Positions 36,215 through 44,953 of a stretch of 64,000 bases of DNA are shown here, piece after piece. Each line of letters begins with the position of its first letter. Within the stretch, counting starts at the first letter, position 1. This DNA comes from Bordetella parapertussis (lineage in GTDB: Bacteria > Pseudomonadota > Gammaproteobacteria > Burkholderiales > Thiobacillaceae): NCBI GenBank assembly GCA_945890495.1, contig CAMDCO010000002.1:1-64000 (forward strand), read 5' to 3'. Both the position numbers and the translations under genes were made by a program. The notes below the pieces were generated by a model, which was given only the letters and a program-made list of their open reading frames with translations, did not search any database and was not told the DNA's origin.

Positions 36215-37299
36215 TCAAGCTGCGCGGCTTGCTGGCAAACACCCTTGATCCACGGCCATTCGGCATACTTGTCCCCCGTTTGCTCAATGTGGGTGTATCG
36301 CCGCAAAGAAACCCAGCTTCGGTGCCCTGAAACGCATGCCACCTGGGGGATGGTCTTACCAAGCTCAAACAACCTGGAAACACCGTCATGCCTCAGGTCA
36401 TGAAACCGGATGTCAACAATGCCAAGCACCTTGCATGCGCGGGTGAAATATGAGCTGATCGTTTTGGATTGGTAGGGGAAAATGAATTTCCCGGTTCGCG
36501 GCTGCAACTGGATGATGGCCATGGCCTCGGGCGGGATGTCCACGCGCACATCGTTGCCCATTTTTTCGCCGGGGTGTTTCATGTTGCGCACGATGATGGT
36601 CGATTTGGCCTCATCAAGATCGGCCCACTCCAACAGCGTGATTTCCTCTTGCCGTCTGGTGCTGAAAATGCCAAAACCGACCAGGTGGCGCATGGGGTAG
36701 GCCTTGGCCCCGTTCTTGGCCTCGTACAGCTCAAAATGCGCCATCAGCTTGTCCAGCTCCTCGATGCTTGGCCGCTTGTCTCGGCGGCTGGATCGACCAA
36801 TCACGCCCAGCCTGTCTGCCACCGTCCTGGCGTCATCCATGGCCTGTTTGTCGAGTGGATAGCCCCACGCTGGCCGTGCAATCGCAAAAACAGAGGCCAA
36901 GTGGCTCATGTAGTTGCCAGCGGTGGAGGGGTGTCCACCGATGGATTTGGCAAAGGCCATCAGCTCAGGGCTGCCAATTTCGGAGCAACGCATCCTGCCG
37001 ATGGGCGCGGCCTTGATGGTTGCCAGCACCTGTTTTTTGGTTTTGCCGTAGTTGCGGCGCGATTCCTTGATGTATTTGTCGATCACATCGGCAAGGAACG
37101 GATCGCCCGACCTGGCCGCATCCATGCCGCCTGGCTGAGCCAGCTCCCGTTCGCGCAACTTCAACCAGGCACTGGCAGCTGGATGCCTGTCAAAGGTTTG
37201 GGACTCGGTGTGCACCACCTTGCCGCCCACCTTGATCCTGATCTGGGCCAGATAGGCGCTGGAGCCGTCCTTGCGCTTTCGTGCTGTAATGGTTCCCAT
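36157..37299 (-). CDS. int: tyrosine recombinase / phage integrase
   Basis: C-terminal RHLVGFGIFSTRRQEEI, FHDLRHDGVSRL, GHRSWVSLRRYTH catalytic signature; start likely MGTITARKRKDGS. Confidence 0.92.
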   Translation of the reverse strand: MGTITARKRKDGSSAYLAQIRIKVGGKVVHTESQTFDRHPAASAWLKLRERELAQPGGMDAARSGDPFLADVIDKYIKESRRNYGKTKKQVLATIKAAPIGRMRCSEIGSPELMAFAKSIGGHPSTAGNYMSHLASVFAIARPAWGYPLDKQAMDDARTVADRLGVIGRSSRRDKRPSIEELDKLMAHFELYEAKNGAKAYPMRHLVGFGIFSTRRQEEITLLEWADLDEAKSTIIVRNMKHPGEKMGNDVRVDIPPEAMAIIQLQPRTGKFIFPYQSKTISSYFTRACKVLGIVDIRFHDLRHDGVSRLFELGKTIPQVACVSGHRSWVSLRRYTHIEQTGDKYAEWPWIKGVCQQAAQLDQSMRGGGSSSSRRPPSRS

Positions 37300-37345
37300 G
37301 GTTTTCGGTGCAACATTGAAAATTTGTAGCACTGAAATGTAGCAC

Positions 37346-37359
37346 TGTTGCACCAAATG
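37346..37359. promoter_or_regulatory. candidate integrase arm-type site TGTTGCACCAAATG
   Basis: Identical to 4809-4822; preceded by two related TGTAGCACTG motifs. Confidence 0.5.
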
Positions 37360-37439
37360 AGCCAAAACAATCAGAAATGACATTAAACAAGACAGACAAA
37401 AAGCCAGCGCAAGCCATTGATTTTGAAGAAAAACCTTTG

Positions 37440-37452
37440 AAATCAACGATGT
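37440..37452 (+). repeat. candidate attR core AAATCAACGATGT
   Basis: Exact match to 4776-4788. Confidence 0.65.
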
Positions 37453-37560
37453 GGCGGTTGAGCATTGCGCCCATTAGCGCTTGGGTAGCACAACACTCCG
37501 CACAACACTCGCACATACCACTCAGCAATGAGCGCTTAGCGCCAAGGCGGCGCCAGCGTA

Positions 37561-38334
37561 TCACGACAAAATCAATTTCACGCCAATGAGGATCGTGGTC
37601 ACCTCAAAGGCGCGTTTGATCCAGCGGTTGCCCTGACGAATGGCCAGGTGGGTGCCAAGGTAACCGCCCAGGAGGGAACCCGCCAGCAAGGCGGGCATCC
37701 AGTCCCAGGCTACCGTACCCAAGATACCGAGCACCACAGCACCGGTGCCGTTCCAGAAGAAGCCGCACAGGATCAGGGTGTAGGCCACGGCACGCTGATA
37801 ATCAAGGCCAAACCAGCGGATCAGCCATAGGGTGAGGAACAGGCCGGTTCCCGAGGTGATCGAGCCATTGAGAAGGCCCACCCCGAACAACCCCACCACA
37901 CCGATCCACAGTCCGGCCCCGTGCCAGTTGCGGGGCGCGTGGACCATACCCAGTTGCGGTTTGAAGACGGAATACAGACCCAATCCGGCGGTCAGGAGAC
38001 CCAACAGAAGGATCATCGGCCGTTCCGGGGCGCGTAACACCCACGAGGCCCCGATGATCACGCCCGGCAGGCCGGCCGCCAGGATAATGAGGCTCTCTCG
38101 CCAGGCCAAGCCGCCTTCGCGCCCATGACGCAAGAGGGCACCCACGCCGAGAAAAACGCTCGCGACCTTGTGGGTCGCCAGGGCCACGCCAAAGCTCAGG
38201 CCGAGAAAGATCAAGATGGGAAACTGGATCAGCCCCGCGCCGCCACCCGAGAGGGCCGAGAAGAAATTAGCCACCAGAGAGGCGGCAAACAGAACCCCGG
38301 TATCGATACCGGACAGGGTCATCGCACCCTCCAC
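37561..38334 (-). CDS. TauE/SafE family sulfite/anion exporter
   Basis: Multi-TM, GGGAGLIQFPILIFLGLSFGVALATHKVAS. Confidence 0.85.
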   Translation of the reverse strand: MEGAMTLSGIDTGVLFAASLVANFFSALSGGGAGLIQFPILIFLGLSFGVALATHKVASVFLGVGALLRHGREGGLAWRESLIILAAGLPGVIIGASWVLRAPERPMILLLGLLTAGLGLYSVFKPQLGMVHAPRNWHGAGLWIGVVGLFGVGLLNGSITSGTGLFLTLWLIRWFGLDYQRAVAYTLILCGFFWNGTGAVVLGILGTVAWDWMPALLAGSLLGGYLGTHLAIRQGNRWIKRAFEVTTILIGVKLILS

Positions 38335-38338
38335 GCCG

Positions 38339-38716
38339 TCACCCGCGTAAAAACCGCGCGCTCCAGACGCCCAACGCGGTCATGGTCAGCGAGCCAAACA
38401 GGTGCAGGCCCGCCGTCAGCATGGCCCAGCCGATCTGTCCGCGCGCCAGTTGGGTAAAGACTTCGGCCGAGAAGGTCGAAAAGGTCGTCAATCCCCCCAG
38501 AAAACCGGTCACTAAAAACAAACGCCATTCCGGTGACAGATCCGGGTTGTTCAGGAAGAAGGCCAGGGCAAGACCCACGAGATAACCGCCGAGGAGATTG
38601 GCTGCCAAGGTGCCATAGGGCAGGACCGGAAAGACCGGATTGAGCCAGAGACTCAAACCCCAACGGAGCCAGGCCCCTAAGGCCGCACCAATGCCAACCG
38701 CAATAAAACCACCCAT
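38339..38716 (-). CDS. crcB: fluoride channel CrcB/FluC
   Basis: GAALGAWLRWGLS...PYGTLAANLLGGYLVG...GFLGGLTTFSTFSAE. Confidence 0.93.
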   Translation of the reverse strand: MGGFIAVGIGAALGAWLRWGLSLWLNPVFPVLPYGTLAANLLGGYLVGLALAFFLNNPDLSPEWRLFLVTGFLGGLTTFSTFSAEVFTQLARGQIGWAMLTAGLHLFGSLTMTALGVWSARFLRG

Positions 38717-38840
38717 CGCCGCCCTTCTTCCAAGATTGAGGCCACAGGATAGTGAGGCCACTGGGCAATTGCAAGGCTCGCCGTCAGGGTGGGCGGGTGA
38801 GACCCGTAGCGCCCGTAGCGGCTATAGAGAAAGGGGCTCT

Positions 38841-39102
38841 TGGTGATTGGTAGTGGAACTGGCCACATTACACCTTTTGGCAACCACGACGGCCATGGCC
38901 CATGTAGGGGCAGGCCCCCGTGCCTGCCCTAACGGTACATGGGCAACCACAGGGGGTTGCCCCTACGAAAATCAGGCAAGCACAGGGGGGGGTGCCCCTA
39001 CGAAAATTAGGCAAGCACAGGGTTATCCCCCTCTCCTCCGCAATTCCTCCTCGCGGGTCCGTACGATGAATTGCACTACTCACTCGATTTCATATAGAGC
39101 CG
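38841..39102. repeat. dispersed palindromic GC-rich repeat (copy B) with internal tandem duplication
   Basis: Same family and orientation as 2951-3179; extra approx. 33 bp from duplicated TGCCCCTACGAAAATYAGGCAAGCACAGGG. Confidence 0.85.
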
Positions 39103-39259
39103 AGAAAGGGCTGCATCTGTGCAGCCCTTCTCATTCCCAGCGATACGGCATCGCCGCATCGCCAATCGTTCAAACAAGAAGAACCGATCGGGCAACACCA
39201 CCCGACCAGCCCCCGTTCAAACCGACCCGTTCCGTTGAGTGGGTCTTAGTAGCGGGCTC

Positions 39260-39751
39260 TTAGTTCAGTTTATCCGGACTAAAGACGCTCTCGACCAGGA
39301 GGGCCGCATCTGACTGCGGACGGTGACACTGAATGCAATTCCAGCGCCCCATGTAGAGGTCATTGGTCTTGCCGACATAGTGGCTGCGCGGTGCCGGGGT
39401 GGCCTGGCCCTTCTCCAGCTTGGTACCGATCAGGTCGGGCGTGCTGTGACAGGCCACACACAGGTTGCTATCCCGGGTCACCGGCACAAAATCATCGATG
39501 TTGTGCGGAACCTGAGGCGGTGCGGTGTGATACGAGGTTGCCAGTAACAGATTATTCCCAGGATCCGCCTTGGAATACTGCGTCACCGGTGGCGTCGGCA
39601 CATCATAGACACTGGTCTTTTCCAGACCCAAGGTTGCATCGTTAATCGCGGCCACCTTCACAGTGGGGGCCTTGGCCGTCTGACCGCAGCCGGAAAGACC
39701 CAAAATCGCGCCAGCCAATAGTCCAGCCCATGCCATATTCTTGCTCATCAC
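39260..39751 (-). CDS. napB: periplasmic nitrate reductase diheme cytochrome subunit
   Basis: Two CxxCH motifs (CVACH, CIQCH); lipobox-like LSGCG. Confidence 0.88.
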   Translation of the reverse strand: MMSKNMAWAGLLAGAILGLSGCGQTAKAPTVKVAAINDATLGLEKTSVYDVPTPPVTQYSKADPGNNLLLATSYHTAPPQVPHNIDDFVPVTRDSNLCVACHSTPDLIGTKLEKGQATPAPRSHYVGKTNDLYMGRWNCIQCHRPQSDAALLVESVFSPDKLN

Positions 39752-40680
39752 ACTCTCCTTTGCGTCTCACTCACGGAAACAGAACCCTGTGCCTGCGCGT
39801 TATGCGCACGGATCAGGGGCTTGAAATCAAAAACCAGACTACCTTCCGGGCATACCGGCGTGCAGCGTCCACAATTGCTGCACTCACCGGAGAACACGAA
39901 ACCTTTTTCCTCCAGAAGCTTCAGATTCAGCACCTGAGGTTCTGGACAGACCTTGGCACACTCACCACAGTGGGTGCAGTTCGTCTTGTCAAAACGGACC
40001 CTGAGCGTGGGATTGATCTTGCCAACCAGCGACCAGAAGGCCCCTAGCGGGCACAGATGACCGCACCAGCCATGCTTCAGGATGAACAGGTCGAACAGGA
40101 AGATGGCCAATACCACCGCTGCGCCAAATCCCAGCCCAAAAAGGATCTCGCGATGCATCATGCCCACCGGGCTCACCCATTCGAACGCCGCCACCCCGGT
40201 CAGAACAGACAGGATCAGGGTCAGCACCAGCACAAAATAACGCGTGTTGCGCGGCAGGATAAAGGTTGGGCGGATATCGAAACGCACCCGCAACCAGCCC
40301 GCCAGATCAGTCACCGGGTTAACCGGGCAGGCCCAAGCACAGAACACCCGCCCACCGACCAGACTATAGAAACCCAATACAATCGCTGCACCAAGGATCG
40401 CCTCGGTCTGCAGAACATGGCCGGCGAGAAAGATCTGCAGGGCCGCAAAGGGGTCGGCCATCGGGATCAGGCCAATGAACTTGGAACCCGACAGGTTGCC
40501 CGACAGGAGGGGCACATCCTTCGCCACCTCCCAGCCCCAATGTATGGTCCCAAAGAACAACAGCAGGGTGACAAACTGGCTGAGGCGGCGCAGCACAATA
40601 TAGCGCCACGACCAGAGCTTTTGACCCAGACTGCGCTGGGAGAGATCGTGCGAACTGTCGTGAGCGCTACGCATGATCAC
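39748..40680 (-). CDS. napH: quinol dehydrogenase membrane component
   Basis: Polytopic; CAWACPVNPVTD, two C-terminal 4Fe-4S motifs. Confidence 0.9.
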   Translation of the reverse strand: MIMRSAHDSSHDLSQRSLGQKLWSWRYIVLRRLSQFVTLLLFFGTIHWGWEVAKDVPLLSGNLSGSKFIGLIPMADPFAALQIFLAGHVLQTEAILGAAIVLGFYSLVGGRVFCAWACPVNPVTDLAGWLRVRFDIRPTFILPRNTRYFVLVLTLILSVLTGVAAFEWVSPVGMMHREILFGLGFGAAVVLAIFLFDLFILKHGWCGHLCPLGAFWSLVGKINPTLRVRFDKTNCTHCGECAKVCPEPQVLNLKLLEEKGFVFSGECSNCGRCTPVCPEGSLVFDFKPLIRAHNAQAQGSVSVSETQRRV

Positions 40681-41456
40681 AATCCACCGTCATTCAGATA
40701 ATCGGACGCACTGCCCTTGACCGGGCCAGACGGCGCGTTGGTGGGTGCGGCGATGGTCGGCGCACTCCCCGTGGCGTCAAATTCTTGGGTAATGGAATCC
40801 TCACGAGTCCAGCCCAGACGGTAATGATCGCCAATCTTGCCCTGTATCAGGGCGTGCGGCAGGATGCGGATCGCCGGCTCGGTGGTCGGACAGGCCCGCA
40901 CGCAAATACCGCAACCCGTACAGGCGTCCGAGTGCACCATAGGGATGAACATCGCGTGTTTGGAGATCTGCCGTGGGTGCGTCTCAAGGGTGATGGCCTT
41001 GCCCTTGATCGGGCACTCGCGGTGACAGATCTCGCAGCGCAAGCCCTTCCAAGACAGGCAGTTCTCGGTATCAATGACCGCCAAGCCCATGCGTGAGTCA
41101 TTGATATTTTTCAGCTTCGGCGACAAGGCCCCGGTCGGGCAGGCCTTCATGCACGGAATGGTCGGACACAAATAGCAAGGGATCTCACGCGGTTCAAAGA
41201 ACGGCATACCGATGGGCAAGTTCCCGCCCGCCGGCTCTAGCTTAAGGGTATCGAACGGACAGGCCACCACACACTGGCCGCACTTGATACAAGCGGCATT
41301 GAAATCATCATCCGGCAAGGCACCGGGAGGGCGCAACGCAAAGGGCTGCGCGCGGGCCTCCTGACGCAACAGGTAGGCCCAACCCAAGCCCCCGGTGGAG
41401 GCCAAGGTCGCTCCCTGCATCAAGCGCAACAGAAAATCGCGACGGTTAGCGGACAT
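40677..41456 (-). CDS. napG: ferredoxin-type quinol dehydrogenase component
   Basis: Multiple CxxCxxCxxxCP clusters; N-terminal RRDFL. Confidence 0.9.
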   Translation of the reverse strand: MSANRRDFLLRLMQGATLASTGGLGWAYLLRQEARAQPFALRPPGALPDDDFNAACIKCGQCVVACPFDTLKLEPAGGNLPIGMPFFEPREIPCYLCPTIPCMKACPTGALSPKLKNINDSRMGLAVIDTENCLSWKGLRCEICHRECPIKGKAITLETHPRQISKHAMFIPMVHSDACTGCGICVRACPTTEPAIRILPHALIQGKIGDHYRLGWTREDSITQEFDATGSAPTIAAPTNAPSGPVKGSASDYLNDGGL

Positions 41457-41563
41457 ACTTCATTTCCATAATCTTTGGAGCCACTTACCCGGAGACACCC
41501 TATGCCCCCGGGTGAGGGACCCCCTCACCACGACCTCCCCGCAGGGAGGCCGTCCAGCTAGAC

Positions 41564-44320
41564 TCAGGCCTTGTAGACCTTCACCGAGCACTTCTTGTAG
41601 TCGGTCTCTTTCGAGATCGGGCAGGTCGAATCCAGACAGACCTTATTGATCAGCACGGACTCGTCGAACCAAGGCACATAGACCAAGCCGCGCGGCACGC
41701 GATTGCGGCCACCGGTCTCAATCCGCACCTTGACCTTGCCGCGCCGCGACTCGACCCAGACCAGATCGTTGCGCTTCAGACCGCGCGCATCGGCATCCTT
41801 GGGATGGATCCAGCACACGGCGTTGGGCACAGCGCGGTGCAGTTCGGGCACGCGACGGGTCATCGAACCGGAGTGCCAGTGTTCCAGCACACGGCCCGTA
41901 CACAACCAGAGGTTGAAGTGGGTATCCGGCTCTTCGACAGGGGTGGCATAGGGACGGAAGTAGATTTTGGCCTTGCCGTCGAGCTTGACCTTGACGCTGC
42001 CGTCACCCGGCTTGTCAAGGTCACCCATGACCAGCGCGTTGCCATTGTTGCCGTAGAAGTCGATGCCTGAACCCTTCTTGCAGTACGGGTCATGTTCTTC
42101 GTTGAAACGCCAACCGGTCTCGACCCACTTGCCATCCTTCAACACCACCGGCCACTTCAGGCCGCGCACCGCGTCGTCGTAGTAGACATCGAACGGGGCG
42201 AGGTCGTGACCGTGACCGACGCCAAACTCGCGATACTCTTCGAACATCGCCTTCTCGACGAAGAAGCCCAGCTTCTCGGCGATATGGTTGCCATGACCCT
42301 TGGCCACGGGATCCGGCCAGGCAAACTTCTTGTGCTTCGGGGTCGCAAACAAGGCGTCGTAAAGGCTGGTCTCCGGGCCATAGCCCATCTTGGCGGCCTC
42401 ATCCAGCACGGACGGCAGCTTGCCATCCTCAAAGCCCGGGGCCTTGAGACCGGCGATCTTCTGCTCGCCCCAGCAATCCTTGATCTTGATGCGTTTGGCC
42501 ATCTCAAGCAGGATCAGCATGTCGCCCTGCGCCTCGCCGACCGGCTTGACCTGCTGCCGCCAGCACTGGGTGCGCCGTTCAGCGTTGCCGTAGAAGCCCC
42601 ACTTCTCGAAGATCATCGCCGCTGGCAGGACCAAGTCGGCCACCTTGGCGGATACGGTCGGATAACCGTCGCAACAGACAATGAAGTTGTCCATGTCGCG
42701 CGCGCCCTTGATCCAGTGGTTCAAGTTCGCGGTGTTCTGCCACGGGTTGTTGACCTGTACCATGGCCCACTTGCAGGTGCCGTCCTCCAGATCACGCATG
42801 ATCTTGACGAAATGGCTACCCATCTGCGGGTTAAGGGTCTTGGCCGGCAGGTTCCAGACCTTCTCGGAAATTGCGCGGTGTTTCGGATTCATCACCACCA
42901 TGTCAGCCGGCAGGCGATGGGAGAAGGTACCCACCTCACGCGCTGTACCGCAGGCAGAGGGTTGACCGGTCAGGGAGAAAGCGCCATTGCCCGGCATCGA
43001 TTGCTTGCCGACCAGCATGTGGTTCATGTAGCACTGCTCGTTGACCCAAGTGCCGCGCTGGTGCTGGTTGAAGCCCATGGTCCAGTAGGACACCACCTTG
43101 CGCTTCGGGTCGCAGTAGTAATCGGCGAGTTCCTTGATCTTTTTCTTGAAGGACTCGTCCGACTCGTCCGGATCGCCCTTGGCCGTTGCTACACAATAGT
43201 CGGCGTCGTACGGTTCCAGTGCCTTGGCAAAGTCCTCGAAGGAGATGGCCCAATCCTTGCCCGCCGTAGCGGCATTGGCCTGCGGCACCACATCACCCGC
43301 CTTCTTGCGCTGGCCAATGGCCTCCCACTTATCGAGGACGCGCGTCTGTTCGTTCTTGACCACTTCCATCTCCGCCGGCGAGGCGAACTTTTCGGCATTC
43401 TTCGGACGGAAGCCATAGCCAATGTCGTAGGGGCCGGTGGCGAACACGGTGTGCTTCTTGACGAAGTCCCAGTTCACCGCATCGCGCTTGATGATCTCGC
43501 GCGCGATGTAGTTCTGAAGGGCCAGATCGCCACTGGGTTTGAACACAATCTCCAGATCGGCAATGTCCGAGGACATGTTCGAATAGGTAGACAGGTTGAC
43601 CACCTTCATGTCCTTGTGGGTCAAGCGACGGTCGGTGATGCGCGACCACAGGATCGGGTGCATCTCGGCCATGTTGGCACCCCAGAGGACGGCGGTATCG
43701 GTGTGCTCGATGTCATCATAGTTACCGGCCGGCTCGTCGATGCCGAAGGTCTGCATGAAGGCGGCTACCGCCGAGGCCATACAGTGACGGGCGTTGGGGT
43801 CGATGTTGTTAGAACGGAAACCGGCCTTCCACAGCTTGGCGGCCACATAGCCCTCGGGCACGGTCCACTGACCGGAGCCGAACATACCGACACCATGCGG
43901 GCCCTTTTCCTTGTAGGCCGCGAGGAATTTTTCGACCATGACATCCATGGCGGTATCCCACGACACGGGCACGAACTTGCCCTTCTTGTCGAACTTGCCA
44001 TCGGTCATGCGCAGCAATGGGGTGGTCAGACGATCCTGACCATACATAATCTTGCCGTTGAAATAGCCCTTCACGCAGTTCAGGCCCTTGTTGACCGGCG
44101 CCTTGGGGTCACCCTTGGTGGCCACGATACGGCCATCCTTGGTCGCAATCATGATGCCGCAACCGGTACCACAGAAGCGGCAGGCCCCCTTGTCCCATTG
44201 CCAGCCCGCCTCGGACTGGGCGACAGCGGCCTCGGCCTGCTCAGACAGCGGCAAACCTACGGTCGCGGCCGCGCTGGCGGCCACACTATTCTTCAAAAAC
44301 TCACGACGGGTGATTCCCAT
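41564..44320 (-). CDS. napA: periplasmic nitrate reductase catalytic subunit
   Basis: TAT signal [18 protein letters not shown] 4Fe-4S motif; molybdopterin domains. Confidence 0.97.
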   Translation of the reverse strand: MGITRREFLKNSVAASAAATVGLPLSEQAEAAVAQSEAGWQWDKGACRFCGTGCGIMIATKDGRIVATKGDPKAPVNKGLNCVKGYFNGKIMYGQDRLTTPLLRMTDGKFDKKGKFVPVSWDTAMDVMVEKFLAAYKEKGPHGVGMFGSGQWTVPEGYVAAKLWKAGFRSNNIDPNARHCMASAVAAFMQTFGIDEPAGNYDDIEHTDTAVLWGANMAEMHPILWSRITDRRLTHKDMKVVNLSTYSNMSSDIADLEIVFKPSGDLALQNYIAREIIKRDAVNWDFVKKHTVFATGPYDIGYGFRPKNAEKFASPAEMEVVKNEQTRVLDKWEAIGQRKKAGDVVPQANAATAGKDWAISFEDFAKALEPYDADYCVATAKGDPDESDESFKKKIKELADYYCDPKRKVVSYWTMGFNQHQRGTWVNEQCYMNHMLVGKQSMPGNGAFSLTGQPSACGTAREVGTFSHRLPADMVVMNPKHRAISEKVWNLPAKTLNPQMGSHFVKIMRDLEDGTCKWAMVQVNNPWQNTANLNHWIKGARDMDNFIVCCDGYPTVSAKVADLVLPAAMIFEKWGFYGNAERRTQCWRQQVKPVGEAQGDMLILLEMAKRIKIKDCWGEQKIAGLKAPGFEDGKLPSVLDEAAKMGYGPETSLYDALFATPKHKKFAWPDPVAKGHGNHIAEKLGFFVEKAMFEEYREFGVGHGHDLAPFDVYYDDAVRGLKWPVVLKDGKWVETGWRFNEEHDPYCKKGSGIDFYGNNGNALVMGDLDKPGDGSVKVKLDGKAKIYFRPYATPVEEPDTHFNLWLCTGRVLEHWHSGSMTRRVPELHRAVPNAVCWIHPKDADARGLKRNDLVWVESRRGKVKVRIETGGRNRVPRGLVYVPWFDESVLINKVCLDSTCPISKETDYKKCSVKVYKA

Positions 44321-44344
44321 GGCATCTGCTCCTTTGGCTAATGA

Positions 44345-44656
44345 TCAGGCGTTGAGATAAGCCGGCACACACACAGAGGTGTCTTCGGCAAGTTCGGCGG
44401 GCATAGCGTCATACGCATGCTCGTCGTCGGCAAAATAGTGATAGACCATATCTGCCATTACGACATGGGGCATGGCCTTGATCCGCTTCACGCCTTCAAT
44501 CTCGGCGTGAATATCGGTCGCCTCCTGCACCACAATGATGCGACCCGATTCCGGGTCCGTTTGATGCACCTCAAGCCCCTCCTGGGCCGCAAGGTCAGCA
44601 ACCACCTGTGGCACCCATTCGGGTTTGGCAATGACGAGGATTCCTGACAAGTTCAT
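44345..44656 (-). CDS. napD: NapA chaperone
   Basis: MNLSGILVIAKPEWVPQVVADLAAQEGLEVHQTDPESGRIIVVQEA. Confidence 0.88.
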   Translation of the reverse strand: MNLSGILVIAKPEWVPQVVADLAAQEGLEVHQTDPESGRIIVVQEATDIHAEIEGVKRIKAMPHVVMADMVYHYFADDEHAYDAMPAELAEDTSVCVPAYLNA

Positions 44657-44721
44657 ACTTTATCCTTTCTCTACAGAGTCTCTATATATCCATATCCCGT
44701 TAACAAAAACTATCTTCCAAA

Positions 44722-44735
44722 TTGACACTTGTCAA
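44722..44735. promoter_or_regulatory. FNR/CRP-superfamily-like palindrome TTGACACTTGTCAA
   Basis: Perfect 5+5 inverted repeat upstream of napD. Confidence 0.5.
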
Positions 44736-44799
44736 TGAGATTAAGCCCGTTCCACGATGGATGATGTCTCTATATTGAGATCTGTGAATCTGCAAAACA

Positions 44800-44813
44800 T
44801 TGACTAAGATCAA
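44800..44813. promoter_or_regulatory. FNR-like box TTGACTAAGATCAA
   Basis: One mismatch to TTGATnnnnATCAA in the nap/ppk intergenic region. Confidence 0.6.
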
Positions 44814-44870
44814 GCACCCGGGGGCATTAAAACACCATTCCTTGACTCAAGACAAGTTCATCCCAACATC

Positions 44871-44888
44871 CTGTCACAAATATGTCAT
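44871..44888 (+). promoter_or_regulatory. Pho-box-like CTGTCACAAATATGTCAT
   Basis: Two CTGTCA-like heptamers 11 bp apart, upstream of ppk. Confidence 0.5.
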
Positions 44889-44953
44889 GGAAGCATCATC
44901 TCGCTTGGCTTAGCATAGAGGGCATCTTCTGACCAAGCCGCCTTCGGAACCTC

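Larger units (their letters stand above)
4776..37452. mobile_element. siphovirus-like (lambdoid) prophage with integrase, early, packaging, head, tail, DGR and lysis modules
   Basis: 13-bp direct repeats at both ends, tyrosine integrase next to the right end, full set of structural genes. Confidence 0.93.

Noticed and set aside
37300-37446. N-terminal 49-residue extension of the integrase ORF
   Set aside because: Hydrophobic, non-conserved-looking, reads through attR and arm sites; MGTITARKRKDGSS is a typical integrase start.
2951-39102. Flanking repeats as prophage att sites
   Set aside because: They lie outside host genes on both sides, and a third relative is a tandem array at 54 kb; the 13-bp core fits the integrase-proximal ends better.
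42092-44341. 749-aa plus-strand ORF opposite napA
   Set aside because: Complement of a well-supported, motif-rich napA; no recognisable domain; high GC creates long antisense ORFs.
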